Shown here piece after piece: positions 1-10,502 of a stretch of DNA of 64,000 nt. A program made the translations under genes and the position numbers. Within the stretch, counting starts at the first letter, position 1. The number at the start of each line of letters is the position of its first letter. This DNA comes from Fagopyrum homotropicum (Eukaryota > Streptophyta > Magnoliopsida > Caryophyllales > Polygonaceae), in the NCBI GenBank assembly GCA_033239125.1, contig BSWB01000005.1:50948993-51012992 (forward strand), written 5' to 3'. The notes beneath the pieces were generated by a model that was not told where the DNA came from, ran no database searches, and worked only from the letters and a program-made list of their open reading frames with translations.

Positions 1-2
1 CT

Positions 3-874
3 AATGATTCCCTTTGCAAGGAATTTTCAGATATTATGTGCAGGGAATTTGAAATGAGCTTAATGGGTGAGCAAAATTTCTTTCTTGGACTTCAAGTTAT
101 ACAAGAAAAGAAAAGAATTTTTCTCAATCAAAGCAAGTATACAAAGGACTTGCTTAAGAAATATAAGATGGATCAATCTAAGGTCGTAAAGACTCCTATA
201 CGTTCGACACTTTTGCTTGACCATGACAAAGATGGCAAAAGTGTAGTTCAAAAGGAGTATCGAGGTATGATCGGTTCATTGTTGTATTTAAATGCTAGTT
301 GACCTGACATTATGTTTAGTGTGTGCAAGTGTGCAAGATTTCAAGCTGATCCTAAGGAGTCACACTTGATAGTTGTGAACAGAATTTTTCGGTATCTGAA
401 TGACACTAAGGATCTAGGGTTATGGTACCCACGTCAAAGATTGTTTCACCTTGTTGGATATTCAAATGCAGACTTTGCAGGTTATAAGGTCGATAGGAAA
501 AACACTTCTGGATGTTGCCAATTCTTAGGGTCATCCCTAATCAGTTGGCACTCCAAGAAGCAAAATTTTGTCGCCCTATCCACAGCCGAAGCTGAATATA
601 TAGCTGCGGGAGCCTGTTGTGCACAAATTCTATGGATTGCTCAACAAATTCGTGATCTTGGCTTTGATTTGAAAGGTATTCCTATAAAATGTGATAATAC
701 TAGTGCTATTTCTATAAAACCAAAAATCTTGTGCAGCATTCAAGGATTAAGCATATTGATGTAAGACATCACTTCATACATGATCATGTTGAAAAAGGTG
801 ATGTTTCGATCTCTTTTATATCTACTAACTTGCAGCTTGCAAATATCTTTACCAAGCCTCTTCTTGAGAATTAA
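3..874 (+). pseudogene. pol: Ty1/copia pol remnant: RT C-terminus and RNase H
   Basis: The open frame enters from the window edge. FFLGLQV and SKYTKDLLKKY near the start are typical of the end of copia reverse transcriptase. RNase H follows, with the DADWAG-like motif NADFAG, then SWHSKKQ, the STAEAEYIA block (acidic catalytic residue) and CDNTSAI. The last block, with DVRHHF and the FTKPL motif that ends copia pol, continues in another frame to TAA at 872-874. Two lesions are visible: an in-frame TGA at 300-302 and a frameshift near 720-730. The enzyme would normally copy element RNA and degrade it from the hybrid; this copy cannot do so. Identification is firm, and inactivity is directly seen. 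Confidence 0.85.
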
Positions 875-1303
875 TTTAATTTTATTAGATTGGAGCTTGG
901 TATGTCGAACAAGGAAGCATTAACATAGGGGGAGTAAATTATTGTATTTTCTCCTTCGTTTGCAACCCAATAATTGTTTTCAAAGGCCTTGAAAGGCAAT
1001 TCAAAGGCCTTGAAACAAGTTTCAAGGGTAAATAAAGAAATACGGATATATTTAAGACTTAATATCTTTTAGATATTTTAATTCTTAAATTGTTTTTATT
1101 GTTTCATTTGTTTAAGGATTGAAAAAGATTTGTTGAGTTTTTATTGGAAATCTTTCTTTCGTCTTTAAAAAGCTTGATTTTTTTCAAAATCTTGTTATTA
1201 TTTACGTTCTTTTAAAAGGACCAGAATCTCCTATCTTATTCATTCTTCTCATTCACAGAAACCCTTTTTCAAAAACCCCTTGTTTTCTCTCTCAACATCA
1301 CCC
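875..1303 (+). other. Spacer between copia pol and env-like gene
   Basis: No gene is visible. It holds a short purine-rich AGGGGGA tract at 927-933 soon after the pol stop, then AT-rich sequence. SIRE-type elements often have a noncoding gap of this kind before the env-like gene. There is a duplicated word, AAAGGCCTTGAAA, around 981-1015. Confidence 0.5.
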
Positions 1304-1961
1304 ATGACACCCAGAAACAAGAAATCCGCTCCTCAAGCTCCCAAAAAGAAATCTGTTCAAAGCTCCTCGATTGCAAAAGAAGAAACACTTTCTGAGGATT
1401 TGGACATTTCTCAGACTACTGGTCTTCCCACATCTTGGTTCATCAATTTTCAAGCCTCAGGATTTTGGCTTCATGGTTTTCTCAATCGACCGCTCTGTAT
1501 GCGTGATCTGGTGGATACATCATTTCTCGAAACTCTTCAGATCCCATGCATTAACAAGCTCAAGAGTTCGATAGTTTGGAAAATCTTAAACCTTGGAGAT
1601 TTTGCTTTTCCACGGCTCACACGGATGTTCTATGTCAATCTCATCACAAAATGGGACAAAGGAATTATCACTCTTGAGTCTTCAGTAAAAGGTACCCCAA
1701 TTTCGCTCACTTTTTCTGTTTTAATTGAGATTTTTGGAATTCCTACAGATATTGTGTTCAATCATCTCTCACGATCAGAGAGTGTTCGTATTGTTAAGGA
1801 GAAGTTTCTAGTTCAAGTTCAACCTCACGCCAACTTATTCATACTTCCCTAACCCTAGATGCTAAAATTGTGTTTACCATTCTGGTTCGATGTGTTGTTC
1901 CTCGTCAAAACTCAAGAGAACTGTTGACTGATCAATCCCTGGAGCTAATTCATCTGATGAT
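1304..1961 (+). pseudogene. SIRE env-like gene, N-terminal part, interrupted
   Basis: The ATG at 1304 opens a frame with a basic, Lys- and Ser-rich start (MTPRNKKSAPQAPKKK), then a globular region containing TSWFINFQASGFWLHG and IEIFGIPTDIVFNH. This matches the general form of the env-like (putative plant transposon) proteins downstream of pol in SIRE elements. Their function is unproven, and I see no clear signal peptide here. The frame shifts by one base near 1830: a stop follows at about 1850, while the neighbouring frame stays open to 1961. There the antisense solo LTR begins, with target duplication ATGAT at 1957-1961. The gene resumes at 18035. The start was chosen as the first ATG of the conserved basic N-terminus. 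Confidence 0.6.
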
Positions 1962-2847
1962 TGTTCGCTGCAAAAGGTGTGTGCAAGCTTTAATATTTAC
2001 AACCCAAGAAGTATGCTTGAACAATATGCGAACCCGTAGTGTACGGATCAATTGTAATAAAAGCAAGAATTCCAGGGGTCGAACACAGGGACTATGGTGA
2101 AATAAAGTACGGTAATCAGGTTGTCAAATAACCACAAGCAGCAAATTAAAGCAATCAAAGATGATATAAAAGTCAGATAAAGAAGAATGCGGATTCTAGA
2201 GATTAAAGCATCCAGTTGTGGTTCCGACTCAAGATCTCAAAAGATAACGCGGACAAAGCTGAGGTTTGGAAAAGGAAGGTGTTTTTCTAAGGTGGGAATA
2301 GATCACCGGGTAAGTCCCACTACTCACTATCCCAAACTAAAGCTCCTTTTACCAGGTAAGTTTCAAGGTACTAAGGAAAAGAACTATAATCTCAAACCAA
2401 CACACCACCTAAGGGAATAGAATCAACCTTTACCGGGTAAGTCTCAGGCTAACTCACAAAGATGGGATGAAGTCACACTCAAACCCCAATAGAGGATAAA
2501 CCTTTATTACCTATCACTCATGATCTTGGGTAAACAAACAAAGGAATCACCGGGTAAGTCTCATCATAGGCTTGCGTTGAACCAGGAAAGGTATAACAAG
2601 GATAGGATTTGGCAATCTAAAACTCTTAACTTAGATAAGGTTCAGAAAAGGTCTCACCTCGTTCAGTTATATTCCATCCCGGCCGAGATGTTCAATGACT
2701 GACCGAGGTGTTCTACGGTTAAGGTAAAGGCTCGAGCTTTCAGGGTCCTGTTGGGATTAAGATCATTCTATCATCGTCTTTCCCACAACTTTCAGCCAAT
2801 CACCCTAGAATCGCACAAAGAACTTAGCCAACAATCATCATGATAAC
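1962..2847 (-). repeat. Antisense solo Athila LTR, first piece (U5 end on the left)
   Basis: Read on the minus strand this is the 3' half of a 1.78-kb LTR that starts TGATAGCATG at 18034 and ends GCGAACA at 1962. It is split by Athila A at 2847; the ATAAC at 2843-2847 is repeated at 17141-17145. It is a solo LTR because env-like coding sequence lies on both sides, flanked by ATGAT (1957-1961) and ATTAT (18035-18039), a 5-bp duplication with one change. It carries ACCGGGTAAGTCTC-type motifs and a CGG(C/T)CG word cluster at 2655-2716. It is closest by eye to the LTRs of elements G and E. Confidence 0.85.
2655..2716 (-). promoter_or_regulatory. Palindrome-word cluster in solo LTR, downstream site
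   Basis: It contains CACCTCG, CCCGGCCGAGATG and ACCGAGGTG, relatives of the word ACCTCGGTCGAGGT. Once the nested element is ignored, it lies about 450-510 nt downstream of the TATA-like sequence at 17461-17471 on the minus strand. The same place is used in the other LTRs of this window. Function is unknown. Confidence 0.5.
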
Positions 2848-3195
2848 TGATAACACGATTATTGACTTAGGTTTAGGTAATCATTTAGATAGATTTCTCA
2901 CTCATCATGCATGGTTTAGCACTAGTTCACAACGTTTGCACTCAATTCACGTATTTTGTCGAGATAGACGTCTACACGGACTTGTGCATTGTTTTGTAGG
3001 TATTTTGGGAGATTTAGGAGCTAAATCGATACGTTTGAGGATCGTTCATCAAGATGACACACCCTCGGACTCATTAGGATGCAAATTAGAGGCTAAGGAG
3101 GACTCATGGAACCTTGCCAACACAAGCCATGCACCAAATCGAAGCTTAATGATCAAAGGCAAAGCTGAAGGTCCAAATCACGGTTCACTGACACT

Positions 3196-3227
3196 CCACG
3201 GCCGTGATTCTACCCGTGGTTTTTGCC
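3196..3227 (+). promoter_or_regulatory. Palindrome-word cluster upstream of TATA, LTR 1
   Basis: CCACGGCCGTG at 3196-3206 is followed by the half word CCCGTGGTTTT. It ends about 60 nt before the TATA box. LTR 2 repeats it at 12518-12528. Athila B has its own word type at the matching place (28104-28170). Confidence 0.6.
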
Positions 3228-3282
3228 AGGTTTTCGTGACAGCTGTGCCACGATCTCTTGGCCAGCTCTTGCAAAGTTGTAG

Positions 3283-3289
3283 TATAAAA
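3283..3289 (+). promoter_or_regulatory. TATA box of Athila A LTR
   Basis: TATAAAA in the context AGTATAAAAGTGGTCCTGC. Athila B has TATAAGTGGTCCTGC at the same place (28231), so the downstream bases are conserved too. It implies RNA starting about 30 nt further on. The copy in LTR 2 is at 12605-12611. Confidence 0.7.
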
Positions 3290-3810
3290 GTGGTCCTGCA
3301 TTGGCTGAGAGAAGCATCTTGGAGGAGCTCTCCATTATCCACTATCATCCAATCAAAAAATACTCTCTCAACAAGAAGATTCTCAAGGAGGAAAACACCA
3401 TTGGAGGCTTGAAGAGCTCCATTGGAGAGGAAGAAGAAGAGCACACCATTGATAGGCCTTGATAGCTTTTGTAGTGAAGAATTTCCGGAATCGATTTCTA
3501 GAGTTGTATGAACCATTTAAACCTTCTCTTGGAAGGGTTGTGAGTGATTCTAATACTATTTTCAGCTTGGTTTTGTTTGTTTCACTTGCTCATCTCTTTC
3601 TTTTCATTACCTTGCAAATGGAAGTTATGATTTTATGCTTGATGATTTTGATTGTTATGATGCATGTTGTAGGCTAAATAGATGTGATTCTAGGGTAAGG
3701 AAAGGATGGTTATGGCTAGGACTATGATAGGATGGACTTAGATTAGCCTTTGGATGACTCACTTGCTTGGACGTCGCCTCTGTTAGGATCCACGGTTTGT
3801 TCTAGCCAAA

Positions 3811-3822
3811 CCACGGCCGTGG
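3811..3822 (+). promoter_or_regulatory. Perfect CCACGGCCGTGG palindrome, downstream site of LTR 1
   Basis: It is 12 bp and fully palindromic, with a related half word (TCCACGGTTTG) 20 nt before it and CCCCGTGATT 20 nt after. It lies about 530 nt downstream of TATA. LTR 2 keeps it at 13133-13144. Confidence 0.6.
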
Positions 3823-4679
3823 AAGTGGTAGAACACCCCGTGATTCTCCTTGATTTGATGGATCTAGCTTTAGATTGTTTGAATGTTGAAATCCTAGTGT
3901 TTGTTGAGCTAAAACTATCCTAGGGTGACCTAGTGTTAGCAACTAAGTGTTAGGAGAGACTTACCCGGTGATTCTACTCTTAGATTTCAAAGATGACAAA
4001 CCCTAGGTAGTGGTGAGCCTCATAAGCCGCCATTGGACTAAGTGTGCTAGGATAGTTGTTTAGGACTAACCCTTTCGAGACCTACCTGGTGAGGATAGGT
4101 TAGATCCCTAGGCAACAATCCGGTTTGTGTAGAATTCCATCTCTTAGGTTCTTAGAGACTTACCCGGTAATGAGACCTTAAGAATGGACTAGTGGACCAT
4201 GAGACCTACCCGGTGATTGATCCCAATCTAGAAACACTTACTCCCGACATATCATAGATCATCCAAGGAATGATTAGATAGCTTGAGTCCTATGCCATAA
4301 TCGGAACTTCCGACCCCTAGAATCCGCCTTTCTATCTTTGATTCATATCTCGTGTTTAGCTTGTTTGTTTGCATTGATTTGTTAGTTTAGTTGATTGTTT
4401 ACCTTGCATGAATTGTGATCTTTGATTGATCACCTAAAAACCAACCAAAAACATTGTGTTTTCCATTTTCTTTATTCCTTCTCTTTTCTTAACCTAGATC
4501 TTCACTAATCTTGATCATAAATCGAATCAATCTCACCTTAGTCTTTGTGTTTGACCTCGGAATACTATCCCTACTACAAACGTCCCGTACACTGCGGGTT
4601 CGCTAGGAGTTAGGAGAAATATAACGAGAATATAAATTTAAAACCCATTGCGTATCACATCCTGAGCGTAACAAGTTTT

Positions 4680-4697
4680 TGGCGCCGTTGCCGGGGA
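4680..4697 (+). other. Primer-binding site, tRNA-Asp type
   Basis: TGGCGCCGTTGCCGGGGA begins 6 nt after the LTR end. It matches the known Athila-type PBS complementary to the 3' end of tRNA-Asp, where minus-strand DNA synthesis would start. The same 18 bases occur at 14002 and 20142, and inverted at 47904 and 59763. Confidence 0.85.
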
Positions 4698-4814
4698 CTA
4701 TGTCTAGATTGAGTCTATTTTTGGATTGTTTCTAGTGTAGATCTTTCTTGTTGCTTTTAATCTCTTTTTGGTTTGTGTCTTTGCTTTTCAGGACATCCCT
4801 TACTCTTTAGGTGT

Positions 4815-6094
4815 ATGCGAAGATCCAAGAGCATTCGAAAAGAGAAGGAGATGGCCGGTAGAAACCTCCAAGCTGAGTTGGATGAAGCCTTAGAGCAAAT
4901 AAGGCTAAGAGATGAGCTCTTGGAGGAAGAAAGGAGACTTGCCAATGAGAGGCAAGAAGCAACTAGGAGGGAGATTGATGAGATTAGGCAAGCCCTTGTA
5001 CAAGGAGAGCTTAATCGTCAACAACCTCCACCTCCTCCACCGGTAATACAACCGCAGCCGGCGGCTAACATTAGGGTTGTGCCCATTGCCATTGAAGAGC
5101 CACAAACCCTAGGGAGACGTATGGATCCGGCACAAAGAGCACACCGCCCGGGTGTGAACTTAGGAGATCCCGCTACCCACAATTATGAGCTCCGCCCTCA
5201 AGTTCTACAAATGATCCGGCATAATCAATTTGGAGGGATGGAAGGAGAGTCTCCTCATCAACACTTGATGAATTATGAGATCTTGATGGAGACTCTTAGA
5301 CCGCCAAGATTGGAGAGCAACAACCATAAGCTTAGGGCTTTTTCCTTCTCTCTTAAGGACAAAGCTTTGGCTTGGTATCAATCTATTCCACAAGGGCGAG
5401 TTGGTACTTGGGAGGAGATGACAACCGAGTTTTTGACTAAGTTCTTCCCACCTTCCAAGACTACCGAGTTAAGAGGGAAGATCAATGCCTTCGTGATGAA
5501 GGATAGAGAGAGTTTATTCAAGTCTTGGGAGAGGTTCAAAGATCTCCTCCTAGATTGTCCACACCATGGCATACCAAAAATTGAGCTATTGGAGATCTAC
5601 TTCAAAGGACTTGATGAAGATAGCCAATTCAAGCTCCAATCTCTTTCCGGTGGGACTTTCATGGAGAAACATGTAGATGAAGCTTGGGAGTTTGTGGAGA
5701 AACAAGCTCTAGTGATTGAGAAATACTCCCATAGGAAGAGTGAAGGGAGAAAGGCGGGAGCATATGAGGTGAGTGAAGTCACCATGACAATTTCAAGCTT
5801 GACGCCATCAATAATGAGTTGAAGTCCTTGAGGGAGTTGTGTGCTACAACTTTGAAGAACCAAGCAACTCCTCAAGTGCTTCCTCAAGCTAACTTGTCTT
5901 CCAAGGAGGAGGATGTGAATTACATGGGAAGGGGCAACTACAACAACTACCAAGGCCCAAGGAACTTCAACAACAACCGGCAATTCAACAATTACCGGCC
6001 CAACCACAACCATCCCGGGTTTTCTTACTCTAACCCGGATGGAGCCTTGAACCCTCCTGCTTCCACAAGCACAACTCCACCACCAAAAGCTTGA
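4815..6094 (+). pseudogene. gag: Athila A gag, copy 1, frameshifted
   Basis: Gag would form the particle and bind element RNA. The ATG at 4815 (MRRSKS) matches the MRRSRG start of the other copies but lacks 60 bp (20 codons) after it, removed in frame between AGATC repeats. The central domain is intact: ELRPQVLQMIRHNQFGG, then NHKLRAFSFSLKDKALAWYQSIP, TEFLTKFFPP and DEAWEFVEKQALVIEKYS. An Asn-rich stretch (GNYNNYQGPRNFNNN) takes the place of a CCHC zinc knuckle, which I do not see. One base is lost near 5786 (ATGACAAT where copy 2 has ATGAGCAAT), so the frame closes at 5822; the neighbouring frame continues to TGA at 6092-6094. That TGA is also in copy 2, so it predates the duplication. Confidence 0.85.
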
Positions 6095-7338
6095 CAAGAA
6101 CCTCCACCCGGATTTATTCAACCTCCAAAGGATAGAACCAAAATGATGTTTGAGCAATTGCTTGGAAGGTTGAGTGGCCTTGAGAGCACGTTGACTTCCA
6201 TTTCTAAGGCTCAAAAGGTGTTGGAAGCACAAGTGTTCCACAAGGCGGGTGAAGCCCATAGAGATCCGGGAAAGCTTCCCGGAAGGACCGAAGACAACCC
6301 AAGAGGCCAAGTGTTGGCCATTACAACGAGGAGCGGGTTGAGTATGAAGGACCCTTTGCCCAAGGAGAATGCTAAAGGGAAACAAGTGGTGATAGAGGGA
6401 GAGACTTTGCAAGGAGATGGAAGCAAGATCAAGGATGTTGAGCCAACTTATGTGGCACCGCCTCCATACAAGCCACCACTACCGTTCCCACAATCACGAG
6501 CAAGAGCTCGCTTGGACAATCACTTTGGTAAATTCCTTGAACTAATGTCTAAATTGCATATTAATATTCCGTTCATGGATGCTATTTTAGGAATGCCGGC
6601 ATATGGCAAGTTCTTGAAAGAAATACTCTCCAACAAAAGGAAGTTGGAGGAGTATGGGGAGATAAGAATGACCAAGAGATCCTCGGAATTGATCCAAACA
6701 ATGAAGGAGGAGATGCCTCCCAAGCTAAGAGATCCGGGTTCCTTTTGTGTCCCAATTGGAGTGGGAGATGTGAAGTATGAAGCCCTTTGTGATCTTGGGG
6801 CAAGTGTAAGCATCATACCGCTTGCACTTTGCAACAAGGTTGGGCTAGGAGAGCCAAACCGGTCAAGATGACCCTCTATATGGCGGACCGATCTATCACT
6901 CATCCGGTTGGGATCTTAGAAGACATTCCGGTGCAACTAGGAGGATTCTACGTACCCATTGATTTTGTTGTCTTGGATATTCCGGCGGACTATCCGGTTC
7001 CCATCATCTTAGGAAGACCCTTCCTAGCCACCTCCGGATGCCTAGTGGATTGCAAGAATGGGACTCTCTCCTTCAACATCGGAGAAGAGAACATCAAGTT
7101 CAAGTTATCCACAATGATGAAAGGGCCAACCCTTGATGAGGATGTCTTCAACATAGTCGAACAAGAAGAATCTAGAGAAGTTGTGAGCTCGATCTTGATC
7201 AAAGATCCCTTGGAGAAGGTTCTTACCTTAAGTATGATGGAGGAAGGTGTTGAGGAGGCTTGCAATGAAGAGATCAAAGCCTTAGAAGCATTAGAAAAGG
7301 AGGCAAGAGTTGGTTTGAAGACCACAAAGAAGTGCTGA
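6095..7338 (+). pseudogene. Athila A gag C-terminus and aspartic protease, copy 1
   Basis: After the TGA the same frame stays open with MMFEQLLGRLSGLESTLTSISKAQKVLEAQ (coiled-coil-like), ITTRSGL and a Pro-rich linker. Then comes the block KLHINIPFMDAILGMPAYGKFLKEIL. The retropepsin active site is CDLGASVSIIPL near 6789, where Athila protease has D-L-G-A rather than D-T-G. One base is missing near 6857 (GAGCCAAACC against GAGCCGAAACC in copy 2), so ADRSITHPVGILEDIPVQLG and the flap-like IILGRPFLATSGC block lie in the next frame, which ends at 7338. Protease would cut the Gag-Pol polyprotein; this copy is broken. Confidence 0.82.
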
Positions 7339-10300
7339 ACACCTGTAGGTTCCACGGTCGAGATTTGTGTTCCACGGCCGCAGAACTCTCTGGACAACTC
7401 CGAGAAGCAAGCTTGGCAACTTCCACGGCCGTGGACTTGGAGCAAACCGTGGAGTTGGCCGTGGTTTCCCCTGAATCAGCCCTTGATGATGATCAAGCTT
7501 CTAGGAGCCATGGAGAGCCTTCATTTGTTTTGGATTCATCTCATCCAACCTTATTTGGATCGTCTACACTCGAAAAAGGTCCTCCTAAACTTGAACTTAA
7601 ACCCCTCCCCTCTCATTTAAAGTATGCCTTCCTTGGTGATAATTCTACATATCCGGTGATCGTGAATGCATGCTTGAGTGATGATGAACTTGCTAAGTTG
7701 TTGCATGAGCTAAGATTGCATAGGAAAGCCATTGGTTATACTATTGATGATTTGGTTGGCATAAAACCTTCTTTGTGCATGCATAAGATAATGATGGAAG
7801 ATAACCATAAACCCTCTATTGAACATCAAAGAAGACTCAACCCTATATTGAAAGAGGTAGTCAAAAAGGAGATCATTAAGTTGCTAGATGCGGGAATTAT
7901 CTACCCTATATCGGATAGTAAGTGGGTTTGTCCCGTTCATGTAGTACCTAAGAAGGGTGGGATGACCGTAGTGACCAATGAGAACAATGAACTAATCCCA
8001 ACTAGGACGGTTATGGGGTGGAGAATGTGCATTGACTATAGAAAGTTGAACATGGCCTCTAGGAAAGATCACTTCCCTCTCCCCTTCATTGACCAAATGC
8101 TAGAGAGGTTAGCTCAACATTCTCATTTTTGCTACCTAGATGGCTATAGTGGATTCTTCCAAATCCCTATCCACCCCGATGACCAAGAGAAAACCACCTT
8201 TACATGTCCATGGGGAACTTTTGCATATAGGAGAATGCCATTTGGGTTGTGTAATGCACCCGCCACCTTCCAAAGGTGTATGATGGCTATCTTTTCGGAA
8301 TACATTGAAAATATCATGGAGGTGTTCATGGATGATTTCTCTGTTTATGGTTCTTCCTTTGATCATTGCTTGGCTAACTTGTCATTAGTGTTGCAAAGAT
8401 GTGAGGAGACAAATCTTGTCTTGAATTGGGAAAAATGCCACTTCATGGTAAGTGAAGGCATTGTGTTAGGACACTTGGTGTCTAACCATGGCATTGGGGT
8501 TGATAGGGCCAAGATTGAAACGATAGAGAAGTTGCCGCCACCTACCTCGGTGAAAGGGGTAAGGAGTTTCTTAGGGCATGTCGGTTTTTACCGGAGGTTT
8601 ATTCAAGACTTCTCTAAAATTTCTAAGCCTCTCACTAACCTACTAATGAAGGATGTTGAATTTGTTTTCTCCAAAGATTGCCTTGAGGCTTTTTGTAGGT
8701 TGAAGAACGCTTTGATCTCCGTACCTATAATGCAACCTCCGGATTGGAGTTTACCGTTTGAGATCATGTGTGATGCAAGCGATGTAGCCGTTGGGGCTGT
8801 TTTGGGGCAAAGGAAAGATGGGCGCACTCATGCCATTTATTATGCTAACAAGACGCTAGATGATGCCCAACTCAATTATGCTACCACCGAGAAGGAGTTG
8901 CTAGCGGTGGTGTATGCTTTTGAGAAGTTCCGCTCATATCTTGTTGGAGCGAAGGTCATAGTTTATACGGATCATGCTGCGATCCGTTATCTACTTACCA
9001 AGAAGGATGCCAAACCTAGGTTGATTCGGTGGATCCTTCTTCTTCAAGAGTTTGATTTAGAAATCCGGGATAAAAAGGGATCCGAGAACTCCGTGGCGGA
9101 TCACCTTAGTAGACTCCCACCATTGGAGCATGAAAGAGATGACATCTCGATTGATGACTCATTCCGGGACGAGCAATTGCAAATGGTGGAGGAATGCTTG
9201 TTCCAAGTGTCTAGAGGAAGTGAGCCATGGTTTGCCGACATTGTGAACTACTTAGTGTGTGAGGAAGTGCCTCCCGGATTGACATATGCCCAAAGAAAGA
9301 AGTTCTTCAAGGATGTGAGGCACTACTATTGGAGTGAACCACTTTTGTTCAAGAGAGGGCCAGATGGAATGTTTAGAAGATGCATACCGGAGGATGAGGT
9401 GGAGAGTGTGATCCGCCATTGTCATTCCTTGCCATGTGGAGGGCATGCTAGCTCCCACAAGACATGTGCGAAGGTGTTGCAATCGGGCTTCTTTTGGCCA
9501 AGTTTGTTCAAGGATGTGCAAAGCTTTGTGGTAGCTTGTGATGCTTGCCAAAGGACGGGCAACATCTCAAGGAGGAATGAGATGCCCTTGAACAACATTC
9601 AAGAAGTGGAAATATTTGATGTGTGGGGTGTGGACTTCATGGGACCATTCCCTTCTTCATGTGGCAACCTCTACATCCTATTGGCGGTTGACTATGTTTC
9701 AAGATGGGTGGAGGCAATCGCCTCTCCTACAAATGATGCCAAGGTGGTGGTGCGGTTCTTCAACCGAGTGATTTTCCCTAGGTTTGGTACACCAAGGGTG
9801 ATCATTAGTGATGGAGGGAAGCACTTCACAAACAGGAATTTTGGAGCACTTTTGGCTAAGTATGGGGTGACTCATAAGGTGGCAATACCTTACCATCCCC
9901 AAACTAGTGGCCAAGTAGAGATTTCCAACCGGGAAATAAAGGCCATTCTTGAGAAGACGGTATCTAGGACTAGAAAGGATTGGGCTATGAAGCTCGATGA
10001 TGCCTTGTGGGCATATAGAACCGCTTTCAAGACACCAATTGGCACCACTCCTTACAAGTTGGTCTATGGCAAGTCTTGCCACCTCCCGGTAGAAATAGAG
10101 CATAGAGCACATTGGGCCATCAAGTGGCTAAATTTTGATCTCAAGGAAGCCGGAGAGAAGAGGTTACTCGATATGAACGCACTTGAGGAGATCCGGTTGG
10201 ATGCATACGAGAGTGCCCGGATCTACAAGGAGAGGACCAAGCGCTGGCATGACAAGAGGATCATCCCCAAGGAGTTGAGTGAAGGAGACCTTGTCCTTCT

Positions 10301-10502
10301 CTTCAACTCAAGGCTGCGGCTTTTTCCCGGAAAGCTCAAATCAAGATGGACCGGGCCATATGTAGTGAAGAAGATCTTTCCCCATGGAGCTATTGAGATA
10401 GGAGGGGGGCATTGTGGAAACTTTAAGGTGAATGGGCACCGGTTGAAGAAGTATATCCCGGGAGTTCCGGTGGATATGATTGCCCCACTTCACCTTGAAT
10501 AG
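7332..10502 (+). CDS. pol: Athila A pol: RT, RNase H, integrase (intact frame of 1056 codons)
   Basis: This is the longest intact frame in the window. It has no proper ATG and overlaps the protease frame by 7 nt, so in an active element it would be part of Gag-Pol; here a frameshift near 7330 separates them. Residues 1-75 are a spacer with palindromic words. RT covers about 165-390, with DYRKLN near 234 and FMDDF at 332-336. RNase H is about 475-590 (CDASDVAVGAVLG, TEKELLAVVYAFEKFRSYL, TDHAAIRYLL). The integrase zinc finger (RHCHSLPCGGH...CDACQR) is about 693-745. The catalytic triad is D768, D827 and E863, giving DD35E. A GPY-like motif (RWTGPYVVKKIFPHG) is near 1000. All key residues seem present. 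TAG ends it at 10500-10502. Confidence 0.92.
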   Translation: MLNTCRFHGRDLCSTAAELSGQLREASLATSTAVDLEQTVELAVVSPESALDDDQASRSHGEPSFVLDSSHPTLFGSSTLEKGPPKLELKPLPSHLKYAFLGDNSTYPVIVNACLSDDELAKLLHELRLHRKAIGYTIDDLVGIKPSLCMHKIMMEDNHKPSIEHQRRLNPILKEVVKKEIIKLLDAGIIYPISDSKWVCPVHVVPKKGGMTVVTNENNELIPTRTVMGWRMCIDYRKLNMASRKDHFPLPFIDQMLERLAQHSHFCYLDGYSGFFQIPIHPDDQEKTTFTCPWGTFAYRRMPFGLCNAPATFQRCMMAIFSEYIENIMEVFMDDFSVYGSSFDHCLANLSLVLQRCEETNLVLNWEKCHFMVSEGIVLGHLVSNHGIGVDRAKIETIEKLPPPTSVKGVRSFLGHVGFYRRFIQDFSKISKPLTNLLMKDVEFVFSKDCLEAFCRLKNALISVPIMQPPDWSLPFEIMCDASDVAVGAVLGQRKDGRTHAIYYANKTLDDAQLNYATTEKELLAVVYAFEKFRSYLVGAKVIVYTDHAAIRYLLTKKDAKPRLIRWILLLQEFDLEIRDKKGSENSVADHLSRLPPLEHERDDISIDDSFRDEQLQMVEECLFQVSRGSEPWFADIVNYLVCEEVPPGLTYAQRKKFFKDVRHYYWSEPLLFKRGPDGMFRRCIPEDEVESVIRHCHSLPCGGHASSHKTCAKVLQSGFFWPSLFKDVQSFVVACDACQRTGNISRRNEMPLNNIQEVEIFDVWGVDFMGPFPSSCGNLYILLAVDYVSRWVEAIASPTNDAKVVVRFFNRVIFPRFGTPRVIISDGGKHFTNRNFGALLAKYGVTHKVAIPYHPQTSGQVEISNREIKAILEKTVSRTRKDWAMKLDDALWAYRTAFKTPIGTTPYKLVYGKSCHLPVEIEHRAHWAIKWLNFDLKEAGEKRLLDMNALEEIRLDAYESARIYKERTKRWHDKRIIPKELSEGDLVLLFNSRLRLFPGKLKSRWTGPYVVKKIFPHGAIEIGGGHCGNFKVNGHRLKKYIPGVPVDMIAPLHLE
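7352..7462 (+). promoter_or_regulatory. Palindrome-word array inside the PR-RT spacer, Athila A
   Basis: CCACGGTCGA (7352), CCACGGCCGC (7372), the perfect CCACGGCCGTGG (7423-7434), ACCGTGGA and GGCCGTGGTTT follow one another within about 110 nt. They are read in more than one frame (FHGRD, CSTAAE, TSTAVD), so nucleotides and not residues are what is repeated. Each of the other five Athila pol regions has words at this spacer. Confidence 0.6.

Larger units (their letters stand above)
2848..4673 (+). repeat. Athila A 5' LTR (LTR 1)
   Basis: It starts TGATAACACG and ends GAGCGTAACA, 1826 bp, with TG/CA ends. The left border is set by the target duplication ATAAC and the right border by the primer-binding site 6 nt further on. 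It has a TATA box at 3283-3289, palindromic words at 3196-3206 and 3811-3822, four GAGACYTACCYGGTRA motifs at 3956, 4077, 4155 and 4201, and a CCCG/CGGG inverted repeat at 4584-4598. By eye it differs from LTR 2 at about 17 positions, roughly 1 percent. Tiny open frames in it are not conserved as proteins. Confidence 0.95.

Noticed and set aside
2840..3412. Frames inside the A LTR (2840-3412 and 12258-12734) that look conserved between copies
   Set aside because: They are similar only because the LTRs are recent duplicates; the related B LTR does not keep the frames.
6092..6094. TGA after gag in both A copies as a programmed readthrough site
   Set aside because: Element B has a serine codon there, and the two A copies come from one duplication, so a shared point mutation explains it.
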